This document shows, piece by piece, positions 54,266 through 64,000 of a stretch of DNA of 64,000 nucleotides (position 1 is its first letter; each line of letters opens with the position of its first letter). Source of the stretch: Craspedostauros australis (taxonomy: Eukaryota > Bacillariophyta > Bacillariophyceae > Mastogloiales > Achnanthaceae); assembly GCA_026770025.1 (NCBI GenBank), contig JAMXDE010000072.1, positions 1 to 64,000 of the forward strand, in the 5' to 3' direction. The notes below the pieces were generated by a model that made no database searches, was not told the DNA's origin, and saw only the letters and a program-made list of their open reading frames with translations. The position numbers and the translations under genes are program-made.

Positions 54266-57200
54266 CTACACGACGCTTGACGCCACCAGGGCACTCCCGG
54301 ATGATCCATCCGATGCCAAAGCGATGCCATCCATCGTTTCGTGGGAGGCCGCTTCGCTCGTCCTGATCTTCTGTTCCGGTTTTGTTGGATGCCAGTTTCC
54401 GACGTACTCCCTTCGATGCCTCAGGATGTACTCGATTCTCAATCTACATCCCCAGGCATGGTAATGATCCAGGGCCTGCAGCAGGTACTGTCTGATGGTA
54501 CCGTCCGAAACGATTTCTTCCAAACCGGAACCATCGCCATCGCCGCCGTTGCCCCTTCCTCGTTGACCTCCTGCTTGCTCTTTGCATCGGATGAGATATT
54601 CTGCGGCGAGATCGTACCCCAATGCGGTGATCTGCATGGAAGGTTCCTTGATTGCTGTTTGGATGACAGCTTCGTACGCATTCAAGACTTTTTGGATCTT
54701 GGCAGGGTTGCCGTTCGCATCCGACAAAGATGCATGTTCTGCTTCCATCAGCAGCTTACAGAGACAGAGGCTGTCCCCTTTGTTGGCCACGATGGTTCGC
54801 AGAGTCTTCAGCTGGGAGCATAGCTTTCTTCTGTACATGCGTTGCTTGGTCTGCTTGTACATGGCGGACGCTGTTAAACCTGACAGGAACAGGCGATGCT
54901 TGATGAGTTGGAATGGTTCGTTCTTGTCTGCCACATGCCGGAAAAGTCGCATCAACCGGTAGGAAAGCTCGTGCCTCCCATCGTAGTAGGCCAAAGCGGA
55001 GGAGGTGAAGAACTCCCATTTGATGTCGTACAGTCGCGAGAGATCTGGCGGATCCCTCCTGAGATCTCTTTGCGACTGAACTTCGATGCGCGCCCAATCA
55101 ATCTTCTCCGCGCATCTCAAAGTCTTCGAGAGCCGCAGGAGTGTAATTGAAGTCTCATCCATGGAGGTCACTCGGTAGATTTGTGATTGCTGCAAGGCAT
55201 GCTCGATGTTTTCGCCCATCTCCTGCAAAGTGCATTCCTGCAAGAAGTGGGCGACGTAGCGAAACTTCAGTATCAGAAGTCCAACTTCGAAATCGCCTGC
55301 TTTCATCGAACGGTGATATGCGCTGCGATTGAGGCGATCAATCTCTTCATTCGGCAGGCTGAACCGGTAGATGTACTCGTTGGTGCCGACGTCAACCAGT
55401 CCAGCAAAGTAGTCCCAGCCCGCCAGCTCCATCATTCGCTGCGCAATGTTGGCACAACGTACCGCAGAAGCGTAATCGTTCATGAGCCTGTCGAATATCA
55501 TGTCCATCACCATGAAGCCCATGGCCGATCCCACACAAATTCCGTACTTCAGGGTCATTTTGATCAGTTTGCATCCCTGGAGTAGAAACAGCATGGAATC
55601 ATTCACAATCATGCATCGATACACGAGTTCGGTACCTATTCGCATGGCGATACCCATCCGCTGGTCATCTAACAACGGCAACTCCAAGATCTCGTCATCT
55701 GTGTGATTCTTCAAGTACGACGTGATCTTCAGTATGTCCCTCGTGATGTGCATGAGGTAACAGCGACGGGGAAGGACGTTGAGCGTGCGAACTACACTCA
55801 GACTCAACGACAGCGACTCCACGTGCTTGTTCTCTCGCCCCAATGTATGCGCCATCAAGAAGTACGTCTGGAGCTTCTGGTCCAGCGTCTTGGCCTTGGC
55901 AAACACTTCGTTGCAGAGCCTGTATCCAAGCTCGAAGTGGCCGAGAGACAGCTCGACCTCCGCTCTGGCTTGGCATAGTTGGAGTGATAGGTCGTAGTGG
56001 TCTTCCCACGGCTTTCGTACTCGCTTGAGCGAGTTGGACGCCTTGTACAGATATCCAGCGGCGGTCGCGAGGGCGGCCATCTGCAGTGCCTTTTCTCCGA
56101 CACAGAGGTTCATGGTGACAGAGAACAGGTGATCCTTCGTTTGGACGCTATTGAGATGGTCCGCTGCGACGAAGAGGAGTGCGCCGTCCTGTTGAGATGG
56201 ATGTGGATGGTACTGCGGGGATTGCTCTTGCGAGTCTTCCATCTGCAACGATTCGACGTTGGTCTCACTACCTTGAGTGTGGTGTGCGCTCCGCACTTCG
56301 GAGTCACACAGGTTGATGTGTTGAATTTGATGATCGAATTGACCCCCGACGGGGCGATGAGAGTGGTAGAGCAGTTGTGATGCTGTGCACATGTCCAGCA
56401 GACAATGGCCGATCCTCACCCTCAGCTTGTCCCTGATCTCGCCGTACGGAACGAGCCCGGCTGCGGCTTGCTGGATTCGATCGTGGACGAACTGGTATCT
56501 GTCCTTGGCGGTGCTTGACTTGATAACGAGTCGTTCAGTGACGGCTTGTTGCAGGATGGATGCGACTCTGGATTGTGTCCAAAAACCCGTCTGCGCAGGT
56601 CGATCGGTGGCCTGTTTTCTGCTGTTGGGGCTGGTGTGGCCACCAGCGTGGGTGTCGCTGGTGTCACTGATGTTGGCGCCATGTGCCTGCTCGTGCTCCA
56701 GCACCTTGTAGAGGGTGAAGAGGTCGAAGCGAGCTCGGATGTACGCTGCGATCGACAACACATGCTGAACATCATCTGGCAGCTGTCTGAGCTGACTCTC
56801 GATGATAGCGACAATGTTGTCGCTGATGGGAAGATCATCATCATCATCGTCGTCGTCATCATCATTACGAACATCGCTCCCACCACCGTGGCCGGTGCCA
56901 CCAAGGCCACCATGAGGAGCACTGTTGTTCTTGAAGCCGATCGATACGTTTGCGTTCTGGTGCTTGTTCTTCTTTGGAAGATTCCATTCCCACATGAACG
57001 TGATGCGGCTGAACACGATGATGTTCTTGCGCTTCAGCTCCTCGATGGCTTGGAGCGTGAAGAGGACGTTGCCGCGTGTCTTCTTGTGGAGCTTCTTCGT
57101 GAGGACGCGCAAGTCAGCATCATCTTGCGAACGGTCGAACATGTCGGAGAGCCACTGGGTCGTGTCATCCAGGGAGAGGTTGGCGATGGTGATCTGTTCG

Positions 57201-58672
57201 AGATGTGGCTGATGGTGTCCTTCCATTGCCTTGCCTGAGGCATGTTGACCTGTTCCGCTTGAGTTCTTTTCGCCTTGGTGAGTGTCCGCGGCATTTGCGC
57301 CGATGCCACCACCAGCAACATCAACAGCGGCCGCGTCATCATCATCATCGGACGACACCAAACGATCGAGGAATGACGTCCGCAAAGGTGCGTCCACTTC
57401 CAGCTCGACGATCTCATCGTTGTGTGGATCCGTGTCCTGCCGGATGGCACCAAGCAACATGAAACTGTCCATGTCGGAATCCGAGATGAGCGCTGCAAGC
57501 AGCTCCAATCCCACGGGTGATGACCACTGCAAGTCGTCGAGGAAGAGATAGATGGGCTTGGTCGGCGTGGAGATGGCCTTCATGAACTGGATGAAGACGT
57601 ACTGGAGGCGGTTCCACGCGTTCCGGGAGCTTCCAGATGATGAAGAAGCGGAGATCGGCACAGATGCCAAAGATGCCTGGTCGTCATGTGGGTTGGTGCG
57701 GCTCCTTGTTGCAAGAGAAAAGCTTGATTGAGATATGATGGATGGGCTAGTCATCGAACCACCAGCACTCAGGAGGATGGAGAGCGATGGCACCAACGTC
57801 GTGAGACCAGAGAGCTCCAGTCCAGAGTCTGCACCTGGTTTCTTCGCTTGCTCATCGTCGTTACGAATATTGTGGGTGAGACCTGCAGCATTGTTGGCTT
57901 TGCTCGCCCTTTTTCTGTTGTTGCTGAATGCATTTCGAATCAACGATCGCACTCGGTCAAGCTCCTCCTGCGGACCGTGACGGAGTTGCATGGCCAAATC
58001 ATCGAGAGCCTGGATGATGCCAGAGAATGGCTCGCTTCCACCTGTTCCTTCATCGTACTTTCCGCGCAAGACGTAGCAACACGAACAGTGGTTGGTCCCA
58101 TTGTCTGCGTCCGCTGATGCCCGCGATGGCGTATTCGTCGTTGCTGCCTTGCAAGTGCAGCAGGTTTCATCGATGAACTGCTCGATCATGCAGGATTTTC
58201 CCGTTCCGCTTGTTCCCCACACCAGCACGGCTGGGTATGCGGTCGATGAATGGCTTGAATCGCTGCTGTCCTTCATGATTCTGCGTTGGATGGATTTGAG
58301 CTTGTTGATTTCTGCCGTCCTTCCGAAGAATGGCTGATGGACCATCTCGGATGAAGCTCCTGCGTCTGTGTCTTTGTCTGTGGCGGTCGACGCCGATAGA
58401 GTTGCATCACAGGACGGTTTGGTTATGTGGCTGACGAAACCGCCATCATGGCTGCTGTTGTCATTCCCATGCACAGTCCGATTCCCGTTCCGAGTGCTGT
58501 TGCTGCTGGCCCTGTAGATACTGCTGCTGGGCGACCCGATGGGAACGGGTTGGTACGTGGACGGCAGATTAACTTCGTTTTGCTCCTGCTCCGTGTATCC
58601 ATCATCGTAGAACTCACGCCCTGACGTGAGCACATCAAGCGCAATGGCCGGAGATGATCTGCTTGACTTCAT
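54266..58672 (-). CDS. Large AAA/STAND-type signalling ATPase with helical repeats
   Basis: This is a 1,468-aa single-exon gene starting at an ATG. A disordered Ser/Thr/Asn-rich leader (1-110) precedes Phe-Phe-Gly-Arg-Thr-Ala-Glu (115-121), the opening of AAA_16 (Orc1/Cdc6-like) ATPase domains. Walker A is Gly-Thr-Ser-Gly-Thr-Gly-Lys-Ser (153-160) and Walker B Ile-Tyr-Leu-Phe-Leu-Asp-Asp (374-380). A long Ser-rich insert separates them. Winged-helix-like sequence follows, and then from about residue 800 an all-helical region with TPR-like character. This is the plan of the ATPase part of MalT/LuxR-type regulators and of large Ser/Thr and histidine kinases, but no kinase, cyclase or DNA-binding domain follows. 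In diatoms such proteins form a large family, and signalling or scaffolding is a reasonable guess. Low-complexity Asp runs are encoded near residues 605-615. Confidence 0.85.
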   Translation of the reverse strand: MKSSRSSPAIALDVLTSGREFYDDGYTEQEQNEVNLPSTYQPVPIGSPSSSIYRASSNSTRNGNRTVHGNDNSSHDGGFVSHITKPSCDATLSASTATDKDTDAGASSEMVHQPFFGRTAEINKLKSIQRRIMKDSSDSSHSSTAYPAVLVWGTSGTGKSCMIEQFIDETCCTCKAATTNTPSRASADADNGTNHCSCCYVLRGKYDEGTGGSEPFSGIIQALDDLAMQLRHGPQEELDRVRSLIRNAFSNNRKRASKANNAAGLTHNIRNDDEQAKKPGADSGLELSGLTTLVPSLSILLSAGGSMTSPSIISQSSFSLATRSRTNPHDDQASLASVPISASSSSGSSRNAWNRLQYVFIQFMKAISTPTKPIYLFLDDLQWSSPVGLELLAALISDSDMDSFMLLGAIRQDTDPHNDEIVELEVDAPLRTSFLDRLVSSDDDDDAAAVDVAGGGIGANAADTHQGEKNSSGTGQHASGKAMEGHHQPHLEQITIANLSLDDTTQWLSDMFDRSQDDADLRVLTKKLHKKTRGNVLFTLQAIEELKRKNIIVFSRITFMWEWNLPKKNKHQNANVSIGFKNNSAPHGGLGGTGHGGGSDVRNDDDDDDDDDDLPISDNIVAIIESQLRQLPDDVQHVLSIAAYIRARFDLFTLYKVLEHEQAHGANISDTSDTHAGGHTSPNSRKQATDRPAQTGFWTQSRVASILQQAVTERLVIKSSTAKDRYQFVHDRIQQAAAGLVPYGEIRDKLRVRIGHCLLDMCTASQLLYHSHRPVGGQFDHQIQHINLCDSEVRSAHHTQGSETNVESLQMEDSQEQSPQYHPHPSQQDGALLFVAADHLNSVQTKDHLFSVTMNLCVGEKALQMAALATAAGYLYKASNSLKRVRKPWEDHYDLSLQLCQARAEVELSLGHFELGYRLCNEVFAKAKTLDQKLQTYFLMAHTLGRENKHVESLSLSLSVVRTLNVLPRRCYLMHITRDILKITSYLKNHTDDEILELPLLDDQRMGIAMRIGTELVYRCMIVNDSMLFLLQGCKLIKMTLKYGICVGSAMGFMVMDMIFDRLMNDYASAVRCANIAQRMMELAGWDYFAGLVDVGTNEYIYRFSLPNEEIDRLNRSAYHRSMKAGDFEVGLLILKFRYVAHFLQECTLQEMGENIEHALQQSQIYRVTSMDETSITLLRLSKTLRCAEKIDWARIEVQSQRDLRRDPPDLSRLYDIKWEFFTSSALAYYDGRHELSYRLMRLFRHVADKNEPFQLIKHRLFLSGLTASAMYKQTKQRMYRRKLCSQLKTLRTIVANKGDSLCLCKLLMEAEHASLSDANGNPAKIQKVLNAYEAVIQTAIKEPSMQITALGYDLAAEYLIRCKEQAGGQRGRGNGGDGDGSGLEEIVSDGTIRQYLLQALDHYHAWGCRLRIEYILRHRREYVGNWHPTKPEQKIRTSEAASHETMDGIALASDGSSGSALVASSVV

Positions 58673-58686
58673 GGCTCCAACTTGTG

Positions 58687-58730
58687 CTCTGCTCTACTCT
58701 GCTCTGCTCTGCTCTGCTCTGCTCTGCTCA
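58687..58730. repeat. (CTCTG)n microsatellite
   Basis: Eight or so pentamers, one varied, lie 15-60 bp upstream of the large ATPase start codon on the minus strand, in its presumed 5' UTR. Confidence 0.9.
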
Positions 58731-61700
58731 ACGAGTGTTGTGCTCAACGAGTGCTCTGCTCAAAGGGTTCTCTGTCTGCCCTTGATCATCTTGCGCAATC
58801 TCCGCTCTGGATGCATTCTGTCTCCTTTGGTCATGTTGTGGCGAGATTCCATCAGCCGACCCTTCCTCTTGCGTTGCGATCTTCCCGTTCGACCTCGGGA
58901 ACGAAAGCGAATTGGCGTGGTCCCGTTTCGACAGAAAAGTGAAAACACGAGCAGTCGCATCACCCCTTCAAGGTCGTGTCTGCGATTGTTGTGTACCTGC
59001 CTCGCTGAGGTGGTTGAACTAGGGAAGCCATTTGCTTCGGGGAGACGAAAGCTTCCAAACGTCGTTTCGCGCCAAAAATGTCTCTGGGCAGCCTTGTGAA
59101 GGTACAGAGTGCCCAATAATTGGGCAACAAACATTTCGAAATCAGCCATCTCAACTTTCGACCCCAACGCCCACAAGCGGGAGCCTCTCATGTTCCTTGG
59201 CAAACGTTGAGAGTACTCGGCTGATGAATACCGCTTATAGCGTCAAATAAACGGTTCAGATGAAAGTCAGCAATGTGGGATTGGCGAGATCGGCCGGAGG
59301 TCAATTGTCCTAAACACGATTGAATCGGGGACTGACCACAAACATCCGGACACCAGTTTCAGTGGAATCCCTGTGCCTTGCAGGTCTGACATTGCGTGGG
59401 GTGATGCAGGCTCACAGAGCTAAGGCATGATCTACGAACTATTCCAGAATGAATGAACATCGCAAGAGGCGTTGCAGTGGGTGATTGATGGTTGTCCATT
59501 GCCGATTTGTGAGCAAGTGGGTTGACGGCTTGGCGATGCCTAGATCGTATGACTGCTCTCTATTTGTGCCGCCTGACACTGGTACAACTACTATCCTCCT
59601 GTTTGTGTACTCTGGTTTGTCTCGCCAACCATTGTGGCGCGGGGCTCTGTATGGGTTGCACAGGTGTGGATGCTGAAATCATGTGACATGTGTGAACATG
59701 CGAAGAAACTCAATTTGATATTCAATTGCAACACTACCGGAACCCCAGGACGCCAAGGTTCAGGACTTGCCTGATCTCATTCCACTTGGTACCACAGACA
59801 CAGAGTACACACTTTGTCTGCGGGTACTATTGAAAAATGGGTTCACGCTCTCCGACTGGTACTCATTGAAATGGGATCTGCGTTTGTGGTTTCCGGTGGT
59901 CATGGATCCGATTTTCGAATGATGCCGTTCCTTAAGTATCCAGCAGTCATTTTGAGCAACGTGCAGAACTGTGTGTGTGGGAGAGAGAGCACTCAACGCC
60001 GGAGTGAAGCATCATGCCTCGCACTCAACACGTGCGAATCGGCCAGCGCGTCCGCTGTGAGTTGATCTTGTCGCTCTCTCTCTCTCTCTGTCTGTCTTTT
60101 CCTGTTTCTGGAGCGTTGATAGTTCGTCGCGAGTCGCAAGTGGGAATTGATGCGCCCCAGAGGGGCTGCGAAGTCGCCACGAACACTTCCTGCTTTCGTC
60201 GTCTCGTCACATCACTTGTTGAGTCCAGGGCGCACGAGTTTGCCTTCACGTCCGCGTTTCTCGGGCCCAGGCTTTTCCGATCTCCGTGGAGGGTGCGCTT
60301 TGCCCACAAACAACGGTGACGTCCATGGCGATGAGCTTGGTCTTGGCCTTGCTCTCAGCTGCGCTCCTGATCGTGCACACACTCATGATGCGGTTAACAA
60401 TGTCGCTGCGAATAATTACGCTGATACAAACGTCGCTGCTGTTACGCTGCTTTTTGGGATGGCAGAGTTACTTTGGCAGAGACGGAACATGGGCTTAGAA
60501 TGATGGAGAGGACTGTTCGACTGCGTTATCCGCAAGCATAGCACCATGGAGCACGTTGAATTGCGGCATGACTCTTGGCAACTCCATCCAACGCTCTGGC
60601 TCTCTCATGTTGCATTCCAGTATGTCTCTGTCTTCTACCAATGAATCGGATGGTTGCAACAGGACCACATACGAGATGATGACACAGGTTGTCACATTGG
60701 AGCCCTTGGTCGATCTTACGAGTTCCATCCAACGAATGTCCGAATCGGGAGAATGGCACGAGTCGGAGAATTGGTTTGCCAGCATTAGCGGCAACAAGAA
60801 CGCCAACACACCTCTGTACAAACATGCCAACACACTTTCCTCGTCCTAAACCCCGTGATGAGAAGTCAACAGATCCTTTGTTGTCGCCAGGCCTGATTTT
60901 CGCAGACCGCCCACGGTCATGTGTCCTGGCCGCGCCACCAATTCAACGCAGATGTCATTCCTGGAGTTTCTTCGCGGCACAAACCAATAAATCAAGCCGA
61001 TCGGGAAATGCTATTGGCGGAGCGATTAGCTCTCGTGGAGGTGGTGGTGACCACACCTCGGAGCGAGAACATTGAGCCATGAGTGAAGGTGGTCATGGAG
61101 AAAATAGACGCATCGTGGTCAAAGTCATGTGTCGCAAGTGGAAACTGTTGGGGTGGACACTGTTGGGGTGGAAACTGTTGGGGCTGACCAACCATCCCCA
61201 ACAGTTGGTGCACCAGAGTGCAACTTGGACCAAGCACGCCATCAACGCGAGCGCGAACGAAGCGGGGTCGAACTGCTCCAATTCGTATGAATATCACGCA
61301 CACGCACCGACAACACTGGAACGAATCTCTTTGTATTGGAACCAGCCGTCGCTGGTGCGGATCACGCCGGGTGGACCATGTTGAAGAGATGAAGGATCGA
61401 ACGAACGAGCAATGTCCCTCCAAATACTCGACTTCACAAGTGGGTGTGGGTGTGGGCACGCACGAGCAGAGTAGCGGAGGGAGGAGTGTTCATCTGTCGT
61501 TGATGCAACAACAATACCACAGTGTCCATCGCACGCTGCGTCTGCGTCTGCGAAGATCACTTCCTTGCCTCCGACAACATCCACACAGCATCTCTCACAA
61601 AAACAATCGACGAACAGATTGTACAGAAAAGCACAGCATCACCACGCTGCAATGGACAAGCATTGCCAGGTGATCACAAGCTTCTCTCCGGCCAAAGCCA

Positions 61701-61967
61701 GATACAAACCAAAGGTGCGTTGCGGGCGTCGATCAATTGCAAATGCAGGTTGGCAGGATGACTGAATGTCTGCATGGCGAGGAACCAATGTCGGGAGGAT
61801 TCGTTCGCAGCGCTCGTCCTGCCCGACACAGCGTGCTGCCTCAAGCAGACACACACATCTGGAGCATCAGCATCACCAGCAGCATCACCAGCAGCATCTG
61901 GGGAGGACGCTCCCACCGGGTCAGATGCCATCGTCATGGGAGGTGTGATGCGTAGTGATGTCACGCG

Positions 61968-61982
61968 TCCCCCCCCCCCCCC
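61968..61982. repeat. C15 homopolymer
   Basis: Fifteen consecutive C residues followed by G and more C. Exact length in such tracts is prone to sequencing error and slippage. Confidence 0.85.
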
Positions 61983-62234
61983 GCCCTTGTCGTTCCGATC
62001 ATGTGCTTGCTTTGCATGCTGGTGGCATAATGTGTCATCGCCCCCAACCCCGCTCTACTCTGCTCCGCCCAACTCAACTCAATCCCGCACCTCTCGTATC
62101 CCACCGGTACGAGTGCGCATGCTCCCCCACTCCGCACTGCTCTACGCTGCGCTGCTCTATTCATGTCCAACGCGAAAATGAATCGCAGCACACAATCCAA
62201 GCAACCGACAAGCAGCAAGCAGCAAACAGCAACC

Positions 62235-64000
62235 ATGATCCGCATGATCAACATGAAGGCAGCCATCGTGGCTGTGCTCTTCCTCTCCAACATGGCATTG
62301 ACTCACGCCGTTCTCCGTGGCAACCGGACCCCCGTGGATCCAACCAAGGAACTCCGCACGGCGACGAACAGGATCCGCGCCCTCAAGATCGGCGTTGATG
62401 GCAACGAGAAGGCGGCGAAACAAAACAAGGCCGAACGGGAGCCTCCCACAGACAACCTGGGTGCTCCCGAGACGTCTGCGCCAACCGCGTTGCCGACTGT
62501 CTCGCCGACTGCTGGACCCACGGGTCCGCCGACTGCCTCGCCGACGCATGAACCGACTGCCCCTCCGACGGGCCCTCCAACTGAGATGCCCTCAATGTCG
62601 CCTACTACTCAACCAACATCTGACCCAGACTCCTTCGATGCCACCATCGAAGTCGCTTGTAAGCCGGACGGTGACACCGCCCTTGCCGAAGCCAGCACCA
62701 AGACCATCATCTGCGATGCCACCAACCCATCGTGCCGCGAGGCCGTGACCGCTGTCAAGGAATCCGCAGAGCTGCAGAACTTCTTCGGTTGCGCTGGAGA
62801 TCTGGGCGAAGGCGCCGCGCGCAAGCTCTTTAACAAGTACGCAACGGACGCCGTGCTCGCTGAGCAACTCACGATGATCGTCGCCACCAACGCGATCCTC
62901 GTCACCGAACGTCCGGATGCCATGAAGGCAGCATGCGCGGCCATCGCTGCGATGCAATCGCCTGCCGTCGCAGACCCATGTTGCCAGGGATCCTCGGGGT
63001 GCACTTCTGCCGCCGCCTCCGCTTCCAGCTCTCCACCATTCATGACCGTCGCCATCACTGGTTGCACCGGCGATAGCGCATGCAAGAACATTGGACCCAA
63101 TCCCCTCATCCTCGATTCCTCCTGCACTGGCGTGAGTGCATGCGAATCATTGAATGAAAATGATCTCAATCCATCCGTTGTGGGAATCACCTTCGTGGGT
63201 GAAGACTCGTGCACCAATCCAGGATCATGCGAGGGAGTGGGGCATCGCTCTTACGGCAATGTCGTCGTCCTGGATGCCTCTTGTGTTGGCCCAGACACAT
63301 GCAACGCAACCGGACGCCGCAGTGAGCAGAGACTCCCCATCCGCTTCCAAAGCCACATCAACATTGGACCGAATGCATGCGTTGGCATCGATGCCTGCAA
63401 GGATGCCCATTCTACAGTAAATTATGGCACTGCCGGCAAGTACAAAGGGAGTCTGACCATCGGCGACGGCACTTGCACACAGGACCGCTCCTGCGAAAAG
63501 ATTGGCTTCAACGACAGGTTGGGAATGGATATCATCGTCGCTCCTGGTGAGTGCAGTGTCGCCGGCACCTGCAGGGGATGCATCACCGCAGACGACTGCG
63601 ACAACGGTGGGGCGTATCTCATCAGCAACACCGATGGAGCTTGCCCCAAGGGATCCATTGGCATCCCAACTGGAAAGAAGGTGGAGGAGTACTGCATCGA
63701 GAGAGACAGCTTGCCCACAGAGACCCCGACCTTCTTTCCAACTCCTCTTCCGACAACCACAGGAATACCTACCTCTAATCCAACGATCTTGGCGTCGAAT
63801 ATGCCAACCGCATCACCTTCCACGGCTCCTTCCGGCATTCCTTCCGAAATTTCATCCGATGTCCCAAGCTCACTGCCTTCGGACAACCCAAGTTCACTCC
63901 CGTCCGTCGCTCCTTCCGACCAACCTTCCAATATCCCATCTGGCGAACCATCTGATGTCCCAAGCTCACTGCCCTCGGACAACCCAAGTTCACTCCCATC
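62235..64000 (+). CDS. Secreted Cys-module protein with PT- and PS-rich linkers (3' end beyond window)
   Basis: The frame is open to the window edge, so the C-terminus is missing. The ATG at 62235 gives a clean signal peptide (basic start, hydrophobic core, Ala-Leu-Thr-His-Ala); in-frame ATGs at 62178 and 62163 would only add a polar leader. A linker of Pro-Thr repeats (about 75-115) precedes a helical region with scattered Cys. Seven modules with a Cys-x5-Cys pair follow, each after a short hydrophobic strand and a Gly/Asp turn, which suggests a stacked, beta-helix-like fold. A second linker of Ser-Pro-Ser/Asn-Pro-Ser type runs to the edge. Such proteins are typical of diatom and other stramenopile surfaces. 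The likely place is the cell wall or exterior; function is unknown. A TPS-type linker of this kind is a common O-glycosylation target. Confidence 0.85.
   Translation, partial: MIRMINMKAAIVAVLFLSNMALTHAVLRGNRTPVDPTKELRTATNRIRALKIGVDGNEKAAKQNKAEREPPTDNLGAPETSAPTALPTVSPTAGPTGPPTASPTHEPTAPPTGPPTEMPSMSPTTQPTSDPDSFDATIEVACKPDGDTALAEASTKTIICDATNPSCREAVTAVKESAELQNFFGCAGDLGEGAARKLFNKYATDAVLAEQLTMIVATNAILVTERPDAMKAACAAIAAMQSPAVADPCCQGSSGCTSAAASASSSPPFMTVAITGCTGDSACKNIGPNPLILDSSCTGVSACESLNENDLNPSVVGITFVGEDSCTNPGSCEGVGHRSYGNVVVLDASCVGPDTCNATGRRSEQRLPIRFQSHINIGPNACVGIDACKDAHSTVNYGTAGKYKGSLTIGDGTCTQDRSCEKIGFNDRLGMDIIVAPGECSVAGTCRGCITADDCDNGGAYLISNTDGACPKGSIGIPTGKKVEEYCIERDSLPTETPTFFPTPLPTTTGIPTSNPTILASNMPTASPSTAPSGIPSEISSDVPSSLPSDNPSSLPSVAPSDQPSNIPSGEPSDVPSSLPSDNPSSLP

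Larger units (their letters stand above)
58673..62234. other. Long intergenic region, no gene recognised
   Basis: This 3.5-kb stretch lies between the ATPase gene (minus) and the secreted Cys-rich gene (plus). It holds a CTCTG pentamer array (about 58687-58730) next to the ATPase start. It also holds a triple repeat around ACTGTTGGGGTGGA (about 61143-61190), a C15 tract (61968-61982) and CT-rich blocks before the right-hand gene. Open frames are short and without recognisable domains. Low-complexity or rapidly evolving genes could be missed. Confidence 0.5.

Noticed and set aside
58760-59203. 147-aa frame upstream of the large ATPase
   Set aside because: Arg-rich with no domain, it overlaps other frames equally long and has no conserved pattern.
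1-64000. tRNA, rRNA or prokaryotic operon features
   Set aside because: Scanning the gaps by eye for tRNA B-box-like and rRNA-like stretches gave nothing convincing, and the introns and gene spacing are eukaryotic. A tRNAscan and Rfam run would settle it.

Overview
The window is nuclear DNA of a unicellular alga, most probably a diatom. The evidence is Ty1/copia elements of diatom (CoDi-like) type, short GT-AG spliceosomal introns of about 145-230 bp, a class C (GABA-B-like) receptor gene, a secreted protein with every-third-residue lysine clusters like those of biosilica proteins, and a secreted Cys-rich protein with PT- and PS-type linkers at the right edge. No rRNA, tRNA or CRISPR array was found.

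Layout. Positions 1-18,500 are a graveyard of copia retrotransposons. An older outer element (about 1,025-15,800, plus strand) is interrupted at 5,515-12,703 by a minus-strand copia element. This inner element has 670-bp LTRs that differ at one base and a 6-bp target-site duplication, yet its coding interior is badly broken. A third, older copia relic follows at about 15,801-18,455. Next comes a minus-strand gene for a 1,080-aa P-loop NTPase (19,879-23,121). A roughly 5-kb inverted-repeat element (23,989-28,968) follows, built of subterminal repeats of about 190 bp around a core with a decayed multi-copy ORF.

From 29,223 rightward the DNA is gene-dense: an MFSD6-like transporter, an amino acid/auxin-permease-type transporter, a type II membrane sulfotransferase-like protein, a class C GPCR, a secreted beta-propeller/phytase-esterase-like protein with KXX lysine clusters (three exons), a PhoD-like phosphatase (three exons), an organelle-type DEAD-box RNA helicase (two exons), a glutaredoxin/GST protein of prostaglandin E synthase 2 type (two exons), a small membrane protein, a 1,468-aa AAA/STAND-type ATPase and, running off the right edge, the Cys-rich secreted protein.

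There is no operon logic, as expected for a eukaryote. Several products share the secretory route or cell surface (receptor, sulfotransferase, phosphatase, propeller protein, Cys-rich protein), but a functional link between them would be inference. Exon boundaries were set by hand from splice consensus, frame continuity and family motifs. In all four spliced genes the summed exon length is a multiple of three.
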